Assembly (NCBI GenBank): GCA_018697195.1
Contig: CM031859.1
Span: forward strand, 57,166,779-57,230,778
Origin: Certhia americana
Lineage: Eukaryota; Chordata; Aves; Passeriformes; Certhiidae
Direction of reading: 5' to 3'
Length of the DNA stretch: 64,000 nt
The position numbers were made by a program, and so were the translations under genes. Shown here piece after piece: positions 12,844 to 24,156 of this stretch; the first letter of the stretch is position 1, and the number at the start of each line of letters is the position of its first letter. The notes below the pieces were generated by a model. It did no database searches, was not told the DNA's origin, and saw only the letters and a list, made by a program, of their open reading frames with translations.

Positions 12844-14097
12844 GTAGGTGGCAAGAGGCTGAGAAGAAGAAAGGATGAAGACAAAAGGTTGAGCATTAGC
12901 TTGGATTAAAGGATTTCTTAGCTGCTTTTTGATGAGGGGAAGTGAGATATATTTGATTAATTCAGAAGAGGGCTCCATAGAGACCAAAGCAGATTCTCAT
13001 GAGAATAAGTATGTTAACTTTAAGCTTCCTTTAGCTTTTTTTACATTAAATTTTTGGGTTTTGTAAATTGTATTTCTAAAGTCCTTCTGGTTTGCCAATA
13101 ACATCTTGTTTTCCTGCATTCACATCTTACTCTCTAGAAGCAGATGCAGAAAAAATTATAGACTAGTAGTTAGAAGCAGTTAGCATATCTGTGAGCCCCC
13201 CTACCTTTACACCTTGTGTCAAAGAAATGTGCCCCCCCTCTTTTGAAAAGGCAGCATTTCACATCTTCACAGGGAGGTTCAAGAAGTGGTCAAAGCTGCC
13301 TTTACTTGCCAGCTCTGGAGCTTTGGGATAAGCTGTGTATTGAATCACATATGAGGTAAATAAATTCCAGACTTCCAGGAATTATTAGGCTAACACTGAC
13401 AATCTGGCCCAGTGTCACAGAAGGGTACAAGCCCAGAGGTTGGCAAGTCAGTCTATGATGCCCTAGGAGAGTTGTGTAAACAAGCATGCACAGAGCCACC
13501 TGTCTCCAGCCTGCCCTGAGGACTTACATTTCCATAAATTTCCAGCAAAATCACTTCCTCTGTCTGAATTGTAGAAGAGAAAGAGCTTATTAAATTTCAT
13601 ACTTATTAGGAAGACATGCTTCCCTGCTCTGATTTTTTTTTTTTTTTCAGTTTATAGATCATCCTTTTCTCTTACTTTAAAGGGAAAAGAAATGCCTTAC
13701 TTGGCTAATATTAAATAAGCACTGTTAACTTACAGAAGTATGAAAAAAACTAACTTAACAAGCTATTTATTTTTAGTGTGTATTCTGATTATTTTTCCAA
13801 ATGCTGAGAATTTAATTCTTTTATTTTAAGTATCTCAGGAACCTTGAGAGGCCAGTTTCTGAGGACTAGATATTTAAATCCTTGGTCCACACTCACCCCA
13901 TGGTGCATTCCATCAAAACCAAGAATGTCTGCCAGCTTTCTCTCATGGGCTCAGTACTGAGGATATGTGGATTTAAAGACAAGGTGATTTAAGACTGATT
14001 TTCAATCATGAATATGAACATGAATATCATGTTCAGTAGCTTGTGTGACAAGCCAGATAATGGATTTTAACCAGATTTAAATACTACCCATCAAAGA

Positions 14098-14128
14098 ACT
14101 GGTGCTTCTTTCCAAGGAAAGCACCAGT
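14098..14128. repeat. 10-bp inverted repeat with nested palindrome
   Basis: ACTGGTGCTT (14,098-14,107) pairs perfectly with AAGCACCAGT (14,119-14,128). The 11-base loop and its edges contain a second complementary pair (TTTCC and GGAAA), so two alternative folds are possible. Non-coding context. Confidence 0.8.
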
Positions 14129-14959
14129 GCTGCCCGTTGCACTCTGATAATCAGATACTGTCCCATAGTTGCACAAAGCATGAGTTCTTAAGCCTTCTCT
14201 CCCTCAGAATAAATTATTCTCCAGGAAAGAGATGGAATGCTTTCATCTTTGACCTCTGCAATAGCAAGTGGTAAAAATGTAAGGGTGTTCTGTGATATTT
14301 TAAAGTATAAAAAGGCTCAGATTGGAACATCTTTTCCCATTAAATATTTTTAAAAGTATTATCTTCTATTTCAGTAAAATAGAGTACATAGCCTGCGCTT
14401 CTGTATTCTGCACTAGAGTAAAAAAATTCCTGATGCACTTTTCCATATTCACTTTTTCACAGATGTGATGTTTTTGAAGGGTAAAGCAGGGAATTGAGTA
14501 CATCTGTTTCAGATGTGGTGTCCTAGGTGTTCAGGGAGGAAAAGAAGAATTAAAAACAAAATTAAAAGCCAAAATACATTTTTCAAAATCAGTGCTTTTG
14601 TTTCAAAGATTATTTTTTTTTTCTTGTCAGAAGCTTTAACAAAATCCTGGTGCCTGGGTGATTTTTTTCTACCAGTCCACCTCTAGTCTCCTCCTAGTCT
14701 AAAAGTTCTGCTGCAGATAGGCATGGGAAGAAGGATATGTTTGGGTTTTTTTTTTACATACTTATGAACATGGGGCTATAATTTATTGAATTAAATTGTT
14801 TTTTGCTTCCATCCTTTCTTTGCTTCTCTGTCCTTCAGGCTTTCTACCATTGTTAAACAAAATAAAGCAGCCATGACTGTAGCCCCCAGAAAATATCTTG
14901 TATAGACTCATGCAAAGCCTTGACACAATTTTTAAAAAGCCAACTAACATTGAATATAC

Positions 14960-15008
14960 AAAAAAAAAAAAAGGTGGGTATTTTGGTTGGTGGTTTTTTT
15001 TTTTTTTT
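14960..15008. repeat. A13 and T15 runs facing each other
   Basis: A run of 13 A (14,960-14,972) and a run of 15 T (14,994-15,008) flank a 21-base G/T-rich spacer. Transcribed, it could fold into an A-U stem of about 13 bp. This may simply be two slippage-prone homopolymers lying close together. Confidence 0.8.
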
Positions 15009-16543
15009 CATTTAGAGCATACTATTTGTTAGGAGGATAACACTGAACCCCATAGAGAATAAATATTAATGCAATTTAAAATTGTTCTTAGAACTGTGTC
15101 TGCCATTTCATATTCATGGCACAAGTGACAAAAATATTTTCTTGTAGGCTCAAGTAAAATGTGAAACTCTTGCATGGAAAATGTTCCCTTTAATAAAGAA
15201 AAATATTTGTGTAGCAATGTCATCAGGAAGAAGTTTCAGAGTAACTCACAGCAGTCATAGACAAGTTATAAGAACTGAGAAGAGGGGTTTCTGGCCAAGA
15301 GCAACTCTTGTTTACTGCCAAGATGGCAAATACCCTATCTTCCCAGGAATCTCTTGTGTGTGGGAAACTCTCTTCCACAAGTCTTCAGCAGTTCTAATGG
15401 TTACATTTTTTGGTAAAGGCCTTTCAGCTAACTCGCTTCAATTGAGCTACAAGTGAAGCTAAGCGATCATCTTCACTTATCCCCCTGGAAGCCTTTTCAT
15501 GTCCCCCAGACTGCCATACTGCTAAGGTCTCTTGCAGGGTAGATGTCAGATCCCTCCTGAGCCTTCTGTGTACAGTAAAAGGAGACAGATTATTGGGCAT
15601 CAGTGTCCCAGATTTCAAATTCACAGAGCACCTTGCAAAAAGAAGAGAGGATAAAAAGATATAACTCCTGCTCTGAGTAGGAGACAAAGGAGGAAGCAAA
15701 ATAAAATTGGCAGAAAAGACAACCTGCCTGTGCTAGTGCCTGGAGAGTTTTTTTGAAGAATGTAATTTACAAGTGTTTGCAAGAGAAAAACTAGTTTCAT
15801 GTCCTCTCAGGAAGCTGGAGTAATGGATTGCTAAATAAGGTTGGGGAGGTGAAGTAGCAGGCCTACTCCTCTAACCTTGCCAAACTGAGCTCAAAACTGT
15901 AAAGTCATCTCTAAGTACTAAATGGGCAACTCTCTGGAGAAAGTGTAATTGAGGAAATTATGGACTGTCAGGTTAGAAGACTTACTGCAAATTTTTCAAG
16001 TCTCAGGCTACCCAAGTCATTCAAATTACGCCTCGTAAGGAAGCACATGCTTCTGTCCTCTATTGAAATGGAGCTCTGCAGAAGCTTAAGACATGGGGTG
16101 ATTCAGTCCAGGACCATAGGTACATGAGTGGTACTTGTCTGTTAGCTACTTTAATTAGGCAGTCTTCCTGAAATAAGTGCCTAAGATCTATGTCTGGTCA
16201 GTGAAGAGAGGAAGGTCTATAGAAGATCTTCACAGGAATGTATCATCTGCTTCTGCTGTAAGGAGACAAGCGTTTCTTGTTGGGAAGTTCAGAAGAACTT
16301 TATTTTTTTTCCACAGAGGAGGACTAGAGTTTCCTTAACTACTTGTACTAAGAAACAAGTTCAGAGCTTAAACTACTTGGGCAACATCATGAGCATACCT
16401 ATTAAAATAAAACCGCCATTTTAATAATCCTGTTAATCTCCATTCTTTTTCAAAGAATGAGCAAACCTTGGTAATAAGTCTTGCTTCATTCCTGTAAACT
16501 GAGCAATTTACTATCCTGACAATTATCCCGACAATAAGTGCCA

Positions 16544-17119
16544 ATAGATGTACTGAGTCTGGGGATGGAGTTATTTTTCTTCATCCTTATGGTTCTATGT
16601 TTTTGATTTTTGACGAAAATAGTGTTGATAACATTAATGTTATAGCTGCTGCTGAGCAGTCACTGCACATCATCAAGATTTCTGTTTCTCATGTTTCCTT
16701 GTCAGTGGGCTGGCTGGGGTTGCATAAGAAGCTGTGAGTGGACACAGCTGGGACAGCTGACCAGAGCTGACCAAAGGGATATTCCATACCACATGACATT
16801 GTGATCAGCAGTGAAAGCTGCAGAAGAAAAAGGAAGGATGGAGGTTGAGAGCTGTAGCATCTGTTTTCCCAAGTCACTGTAACCTGTGATGGACCATGGC
16901 TTTCCAGGACATGGCTGTACTGATGGGAAGCTGTGAACAAATTTTTTGTTTTGCTTTACTTGTGTACACAGCTTTGCTTTATCAATTAAACTCTTTATCT
17001 CAATGAAAGAGTTTGGTCGCTTTCACTTTTCTGATTCTCTTCTCCATCCCGCTGGTGAGGAGTGAGTAAGCATCTGCTTGGGGCTGAGCTATCTACAAGG
17101 ATTATTCCACAACAATAGA
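16544..17119 (+). mobile_element. Solo LTR of an avian endogenous retrovirus with 5-bp TSD
   Basis: The LTR runs from TGTACTG at 16,549 to CACAACA ending at 17,114 (566 bp) and has the canonical TG...CA ends. ATAGA stands directly on both sides (16,544-16,548 and 17,115-17,119), a perfect 5-bp target-site duplication. Five bases fits class III (ERVL-type) elements. The content resembles a bird LTR family: a GATAACA-containing segment near 16,626, GAGCAGT at about 16,653, GACCAAAGGGATATTCCA near 16,770, and a 3' end with CCATCCCGCTGG near 17,045. An ATTAAA polyadenylation signal lies at 16,985-16,990. The TATA-box position expected near 16,805 appears decayed. There is no internal retroviral sequence, so the provirus was removed by LTR-LTR recombination. 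No viral gene remains. Confidence 0.92.
16985..16990 (+). promoter_or_regulatory. ATTAAA poly(A) signal of the solo LTR
   Basis: ATTAAA lies in the 3' part of the LTR, about 125 bases from its end, where the R region of this type of LTR places its polyadenylation signal. It is the common variant of AATAAA. It might still be used as a cryptic 3' end if the region is transcribed on the plus strand. Confidence 0.6.
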
Positions 17120-18033
17120 GAAGTCCTCCAAATAGTTGTTATCTTTAAGAAAGATATATTAGAGAAAAACAAACAAAAAAAGGTTTTTAATAAGGTTTAC
17201 TGAATATTTTCTCTAATTTTTTGCTCTTAAAATGTGTCTATTAGGCGAGATACTATTTCCCCAAACAAAGCTGTGAATATTTGCCTATGCTGTTCTGCAA
17301 ACAGAAGAGTTAATGCCTATTCTGATTTTAACATGGGATAGAACAGAAGAAAACAAGCACCACATGATTCACAAAAGACATTTTCAGAATTCTAATTTTT
17401 TTTTAGGTATAGGAACTATTGAACTAACTCTTTGAGCAGTATCAAAGGAATTTTTTTACCTAAAATCTACACATACTCCTCCAATTTCTGTGAATGGTGA
17501 AGTTGAGGCAATAAGCAACTAGTGATGTAAGACCTATCATCAGTCACACACAGATAAAAACTGAAAAAAACTTCAGAAAAAATGAAGAAAATTCTAATCT
17601 TGATAGAACATTGCCTCCCCCATTAATGAATCCAACATTTCCAAACAGGTATATCTTGAGAGATTCGTTACTTGAATACAAAGACCTGTGGAACTAGGGA
17701 AATCATGTAATTGCATTAGGTACAAAGAACCTGTTACAATTGTTGATAAGGATTTTCCATTACAGAGAACTACCCTAGAGAATTAATTAGCTAGAGTCCC
17801 CTATATATGACAGATTAATAAAGTTAGTTACTTTTAAATTTTTTTTTCCTTCTTTTGCATTTTTTAGTGTAGACAACTAAGGCAAGAACCTGTACTCTTC
17901 CTGGACTGTTCTGATTTACAAAACAAATTTGGCATCACAATAAATTACTTCCTTTTAACTGAGATTCTGAAAGATTTCATACTGCATTTTTCAAACTTTT
18001 GTCCCATCTTTCCTCTAATGGAGTTTCCACCAC

Positions 18034-18078
18034 AGAATCATAGAAGTTAAGGCTGGAAAACACTTATTACATCACCTT
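18034..18078 (-). mobile_element. Possible CR1 3'-end scrap
   Basis: CACAGAATCATAGAAG followed by a GGCTGGAAAACAC-like stretch resembles the reverse complement of a CR1 3' end (tail repeat, then the GGTTGGAA box). Similarity ends quickly, so this would be a short, old and heavily mutated copy. It may be chance. Confidence 0.4.
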
Positions 18079-21000
18079 TTCTGTTTTTTTGATTTTAGCA
18101 AACATGACTGACATAACTAATCCTTTGATCACTTATTTTACTTAATCTTGAAAACTAGCTAACAGGATTTCTCCATGCTCTGTCTAGCCTATTTTGAAAA
18201 AAAAAAAAATCCCACTATCAATCCCTGAAAAACCCTGAAAACAGTAAAAATAATTACTGAAGCTGCATCCTATGTTTTAAATAAATAATTACTCCAATTC
18301 AGGTTTAATGTGCATAAACTGTTTACATATACAATGGTATTGCCTTCTAAAGACTGGAGGCACTCCAAGGGTCACAAGAGCTTCAAATAGAGCATCATTG
18401 TCAAATTTAAGATTAAATTGAGTTGCAGCATGCTTAAAAAATGAAATCAGTTGTCACTAAGTTTAAGAAATTAGACTGATTTAAGTACTATTGATATTAT
18501 ATGAATATTATTCATATTCTAGTATGCAAGGCAAAAGCCAGCCCTAGCTATACATGCATAATGATGGGCTTTATTTTCATTGTGGAAAGAGATGTTGTAT
18601 TCAGGGTGGATAATCCCATGAAAACGTCATCTCTGGGGTTGTTAAAAAGTAAGCAGAGTGCTATGAATTAGTAACAAAACTCAAGAGTAAACACAAAACA
18701 TGGTGCACCCACGACTCAACCACAAAAGCAGATCTAGCCACATGTCTCAGACAGGAAATAGTAGAATAGGAAAGTTATATAGAGAGACACAAGGCAGGTG
18801 AATAAATAGGACAGATAAGGATAAATTATGGTCTGGGTCAGTTTCTGTATCACAGAGGTTAAAATGGAGAAGACTGTGGAAGAAAAAACAGCTGAAGGGA
18901 GACATGAGAGAGCTCTGTAAAATCTTGACCAGCCTGGGAATGATTAGTCACTATTCACATAAGAACAATGAAGCATCAAATGAAATCAGTAGTTATTTCT
19001 AGTAGGTTAACACAAATAAAAGGGAGTAATACTCCATGGAGTGCACAGGCCCATTGTAGATTGTATTACTAGAGGAAACCCTGGATGCCAAAAGTTTAGA
19101 TGAGTTCAGGAAGTCACTTCAGAAAATGGTTTGACAAATTAAGGAATGAAAATGTCGCCAAGGTCTATAAACCACACAGAAAGGAACTCTGGGCCAGGAA
19201 ATCCCTAAGTTGCAGACTGACAGTAGTTGTGAGGTCTTTTACTATGGGTAGTTTGAGGAGGTGCATATCTACTTGTTTTACACTTATCTTGTGGTATATG
19301 ATAAAGGTCCCTTCCTGAAATTGGATACTGAGGTAAGTGAATCTCTGGCCTGCAATAGTATAGCTGATATTGTGCCCTTGTCCCAGAGCAGAGACAAAAG
19401 TGACAAAACACCCTCTCTTCCTGTTTAATACACTTCTACCTATTTCTCAATATAGATTGAATATATTGCAAAGTAACTTGGTAAGACATGAGCTCTGGCT
19501 TATCTTTGCTCCAAACATACTCTGCCTCCAGGTAAACTGGAAGTAACAGCAAAGGCAGGTCCACCCTGCTACTACCTCCAGGATGTGGCTGTATCTTGGA
19601 AAAACACCTGTCCCATTTAGTACCTAGTGCATATATGCTGGTATGTATTTTTAAATACATTGAAGCAAATAGCCTCAGATTTTAGACCAGGGCCAGATGG
19701 CTCACTGAAGTGAAAATAGCACAGATACACAGAGGAATGATCACTCCAAAAAAGCTGAATTGTCTGGTTAATATGATGAGAACATTATACTTCAATACTG
19801 TGGTCATAAAAATAAGAAATAAAGATTTGATGCATCTCAAGACACTGAGAATTTGAAGCTATTTCTGAAACTGACTTTAAATCTTTGACTTTGCAAGTGA
19901 ACTCTTCATTAAGGAAGGGACAAGCAGCCACTAAAATTTTGCCACTCCACTTAAAATATAAGTGGAGTTTAAAGCTCGTGTTTTCAGATTTAGAGAATTT
20001 ATATTAGTAACAAAAAACACACCACATATTCACATTTATGACCATCTCCTTTTTATTCTGCTGAATGCAGAGAACTGCACTATCAAAAGTATATTCATTA
20101 TTGAGTCTCTCACTCACAAATACAAGTTTTACAACTGAAATTTCTTCATTTATTTATGGGTTGAGTAGGATAAATATAGCTTGAATTTACTATTCTTTCC
20201 TCTTCCAACTCACAAGATGTCCAACCAAATCAGGGAATATTTAAATCAAAATTTTAAGTGAAAAGTTAAATTGTGTCTCCTCTCCCAGAAATTAACGTGT
20301 TCCCAATGCTTTCCATTCTCATCGTTTACCTGTGGTAGATATGGAAGCAAATATACTACAGGACATACCATGAACAGCTGCAGCAACAACACCAACAAAA
20401 GCAACATGTGTTGTTGGGCCTTTGGTTTCCAGGTGCTTGAGACACAGCTGATGTTCCTTCATTTTGTGACTGCTGCCTCTTTCTCATTTCAGCTACTTCA
20501 GTGCCCAAGTGGCTATAAGAACACAGACATAAGAGATGTACAGAATTACTACAGACTGTCATAAATCACATTTACATTTCTACAGCAATGTCTGATGCAA
20601 CTGGTTCTCACAGCTCATGGCTGCAAAAACACGTGACCATCAACTGAGCCAGCCAAGAAACAATTCCATTGTGTGAAAAGCAGTTTCCCGAGGACCACAC
20701 CTCAGTGACACACATGCCCTCCTGTGCTGCTGAATCACACTCACTCTTACTGTTTTGGCTGAACTCAAAGAGCTGTGTATTATCAGTGGATTTAACAGCA
20801 AGCCATACAGCTTTTGTAGCACTTGGGAGAGACTGCCTTGTTCCTTATCACAGGACTATCACAGCTGTTTCTGTTGTACTAAATATACAGTTAAAATACA
20901 GCAGGATGGTTATTCACCTTAAGCATGAGTTGGAAACGGATTTTTTTTCCTTTTTGACTTCTTTAGTCTACGCTGGACCAATGAAATTGATGTAAGTGAT

Positions 21001-22188
21001 ATTATATTAAGGGCAGCTGCCTGGTGAGGGCCAAGATATTTATATGTCATAAGTGAGAGGCTTGCTACTTAAGAGTTATTCTTGGTAAATAAAATCAATA
21101 ATAAATACATTTTTATTCAATACTTTTCCACCTTTGAGACTGTTTTCTGGTCACGGATCTGCTTTGCTCATTGCCAGTTTTTCCTAGGTTTTATTAGGCC
21201 AAGAATCTTTTTTCTTCCCAGTGACTTAAAATATGCAGCTGGAATACTAATATTATGCATTAGTTAGTCTTCAAAAGAAGTTAAACATTTACTGCTAAGT
21301 TACATTATTTAGAAAGATTTAGATGTCAGGGTCCTTCTAATGGCTCACATCTTTGTACAACTGTAAGTTTCCCAGAGTAATAGCTAGTACAAGCATATGA
21401 ATTAGAGTAAAATTTAGGTTTTTTGCCTTTGAAAAATTATTTGAAAAAAACTGATTACTGTGGGGAGGAGCTTGGTTTAAAACAGACACGGGTAGAGATG
21501 GCCTGGTGTGAGCAGCATGCACTGTGCTCCACATTCCTAGGGCATCCTGCTACCAGGAGTGCTGTGAAAAGGCAAAATCTGATTGATTTGCCACCTGGGT
21601 GCACCATGCACAGACAAACAAGAGACATGCCACTTCTACATGCACTCAAGGAGCAGCTGTGAGAGTTTTCATTTACATGGTTGCTAAAACTCCCGAGGTT
21701 TAATACTGCAATAGTGTCTTTCTAGACAGCTTACACACAACCACACACAGCTTCAGAACTCAAAATAATGCTCTAAAACTCAAGGTTGGTTGTTATTTTT
21801 GCTACTTGAATTGCTGCCTTTTCCATGTATACTGTCACTGAGTAGAGTCAAGTAATTTCTGAAGTGTTTGGTGAAATCAAACAATGAAGAACCATTTAAC
21901 AATCACTGGTAGGTACACTTGCTTACGCTACTGATAATAATTACGGTTTATAGCTGCTCTTGAAAATTAAAATGACATGCAAACAAAACCACACCTTTTT
22001 TTTTTTCATGTCAAATGCAAAGCTCTGGTGTTAACAAGGGATGCTCTGGTGTAACTGAATAACTGCCCATATTTTTTCAATAGATAGGAAGGAAGGAAAA
22101 TTGTTGAAGCATAATATATAGCTCAGAGAGTAAGTGACAGTATGAAGTCTCTTTCTCCAAATTACAGTGCAGAACTTCTGCTGACTGT

Positions 22189-22230
22189 GCATGATACAGT
22201 TAAATTATTTCCTAGATAACTGTGTCATGC
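22189..22230. ncRNA. 14-bp stem-loop of unknown function
   Basis: GCATGATACAGTTA (22,189-22,202) and TAACTGTGTCATGC (22,217-22,230) pair over 14 positions with a single G-U wobble, around a 14-base loop. The bases immediately outside do not pair. The whole structure is 42 nt, shorter than a typical animal pre-miRNA, and its arms match no microRNA I recognise. Its transcription is not shown by the sequence, so the ncRNA type is only a placeholder. Confidence 0.2.
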
Positions 22231-23431
22231 TGTGAATTGGTATTTTTTTCAGCAAGCACAAAGGCTATGGTTAAAGGAATTAAAGCCAGATATTTTCAGA
22301 TGGAACATTTATTTCTTTTAAGTAAGATAGTGATTCTAGAAATATTTGTAGGAAAAAAAACAAACAAAATTTATTAGTTTTAGAAACCAGTACATTACCC
22401 ATATTTAGGCATTTATTGGGCTGTAATCTCATTCATTCACCTGTGTACCTGAAGACAAGATTTTTTTTCACCATTTTAGCTATATATAAAAGTGTACTAT
22501 GGCTTGAATATGTGGCACTATAAATAAAGGGGACAGGATGAATGTTATCCATTCAGACATGATGCTGATAGTTGGTGACTTTGCCGTAGTTTCACAAAAA
22601 CTTTACCACACCACAAGATGCTGCTTCCGCTAAAAGAAATATCCCTCTCCCTTTTCTCCTGCACAGCTCACAGTCACTCATTCCCTCACCTGAGCTGTCC
22701 CCCTTCTCTGTGTTGGCAGCAGCATTTGTACAGGTACCTGGTGAATTTGATAAAAGAATAGGCATGATTGAAATTTAATCTGGAGGGAAGAGAAAAAAAA
22801 ATAGGTTAAACTTGCTTCAAGTGACTTTCTCATTTAGTCAGGAAGATGTGAGCACTTGGACAGAGCAGGGGAGAAAACTGAGCATCAAGCAGGCAAGGAG
22901 AATGTGAGGACCACTTTCTTCCATTCCTGCTCACAGTCAGCAAGTGATGGTGAAACACATTGGAATTATGCAGCTGCAGAAAGGTAAAATCAGCAAATGC
23001 AGTTCCCAACACACAGAATATGGCACAGAGGGACCATCAGAATTGGGGTTTCACAGCAATGGTTCACAACTTAAATCCTGCCCAGCAACCTCAACCACTG
23101 AAAAGTCTCCAGCATTCATCTTTTGGTATGAACCACCTTGGCTAACAGTTTCAAAGATTTGCAAGCCTGGCAGGACACAGAACTGTGAGTAAATTTGGCT
23201 CTCCATTGTAGAACATTTCAGGAGAAATGGCTTCCTCCAAGGTTGCTCAGAGCCAGTCTAGCCAGTCTTTAGAGCAGAGCTGCTTGCTTTGCTATGTTCT
23301 AACAGATCTGGAGTATGGGGAGGCACATAACCCATCCGCTTTCCGGCCATGCATTATTTGGGGAAGGACAAGGGCAGTCCTTGATTGCAGGTTAAGTTAT
23401 ATTTATCTATTTAGGCTGTATTTGGAAATAG

Positions 23432-23491
23432 AAAAAAACCCCCCAAAAAACACAAACAAACCAAAAAAACCCCCAAAACCCCCAAAAACCC
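23432..23491. repeat. A/C low-complexity tract with C runs
   Basis: Runs of A alternate with C runs at 23,439-23,444, 23,470-23,474, 23,479-23,483 and 23,489-23,491. The minus strand therefore carries four G runs of at least three, with T-rich spacers resembling ciliate-type GGGGTTTT. A G-quadruplex with one long loop is possible. It lies about 18 bases from the 3' end of the CR1 copy that follows. Confidence 0.8.
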
Positions 23492-23508
23492 AGGTAAAAG
23501 AAATAAAA

Positions 23509-23717
23509 GAATCATAGAGTTACAATCATAGAATGGCCTGGGTTGGAAGGGACCTGAAAGATCATCTGGTTCCAATCTCCACACCTTCCACTAGACCAGG
23601 TTGCTCAGTGTCCCATCCAACATGAACTTGAACACTGCCAATGATGGGGCACCCACAACTTCTCTTAGAAACATTTTCCAGTGCCTCACCACTCTCACAG
23701 TAAAGAATTTTTTTCCT
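23509..23717 (-). mobile_element. CR1 LINE 3' end
   Basis: On the minus strand this is a typical avian CR1 3' terminus: two degraded copies of the ATTCTATG-type tail (plus-strand AATCATAGA and AATCATAGAATGG near 23,511-23,535), then the box GGTTGGAAGGGACCTGAAAG, then a 3'-untranslated segment. The segment between the CCAATCTCC and ACACCTTCCACTAGACC boxes is shorter than the usual CR1 pattern, suggesting a small internal deletion. The copy is 5'-truncated to about 200 bases, as most CR1 insertions are. This is the clearest and probably youngest CR1 in the window. Confidence 0.93.
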
Positions 23718-24122
23718 AAGGAAGGAAGAAAGGAAGAAAGAGCAAGCAACATCCCTTGTATGTGCATCCAAGGGAATTCAGGCTCTAGGACAGTAAAACA
23801 TTAATTGAAATGCCAGCAAAGTGCTGCAATGGGATATATTTTGAAATGGGTTGTAAACATACATATTATATAATGGGACTATCCTTAGCTTCCAAATATA
23901 GTGGGGAAAAAGTTGTATTTAATCCATTTCAGATTCTCTTCTTTCCTCAGCTGACATTGGTGTTCACTCTGAACCTTGCTGTGTCTCATGGTACAAAGAA
24001 AGTGATTTCACTTGGCATGACTGATGCTCTGCCCAATAAAAGCATGAGGCTGAAACTCCAAGCAACAGGACAGTATTCTCAGTGAATACATGAAGTGTTC
24101 ACTGGCTTAACCAGTGGCTGAA

Positions 24123-24156
24123 GTCAAAGTCATCAGCTTGTCAAAGTCATCAGCCC
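24123..24156. repeat. 17-bp tandem duplication
   Basis: GTCAAAGTCATCAGCTT (24,123-24,139) is followed directly by GTCAAAGTCATCAGCCC (24,140-24,156), with 15 of 17 bases identical. It is a local duplication in non-coding DNA. Confidence 0.85.

Larger units (their letters stand above)
8826..16543. other. Non-coding stretch with two weak candidate exons
   Basis: No recognisable gene. Listed separately within it are candidate exons at 11,477-11,585 and 12,706-12,843, hairpins at 12,388-12,414 and 14,098-14,128, and an A13/T15 pair at 14,960-15,008. Homopolymers T18 (11,446-11,463) and T15 (13,633-13,647) also occur. Other open frames are short and unlike any family I know. Confidence 0.55.
17120..23431. 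other. Non-coding stretch
   Basis: No gene recognised. It contains a possible CR1 3'-end scrap at 18,034-18,078 and a wobble-complete hairpin at 22,189-22,230, both listed separately. Open frames such as those near 20,271-20,564 and 20,669-20,995 show no domain or known motif. Confidence 0.55.
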
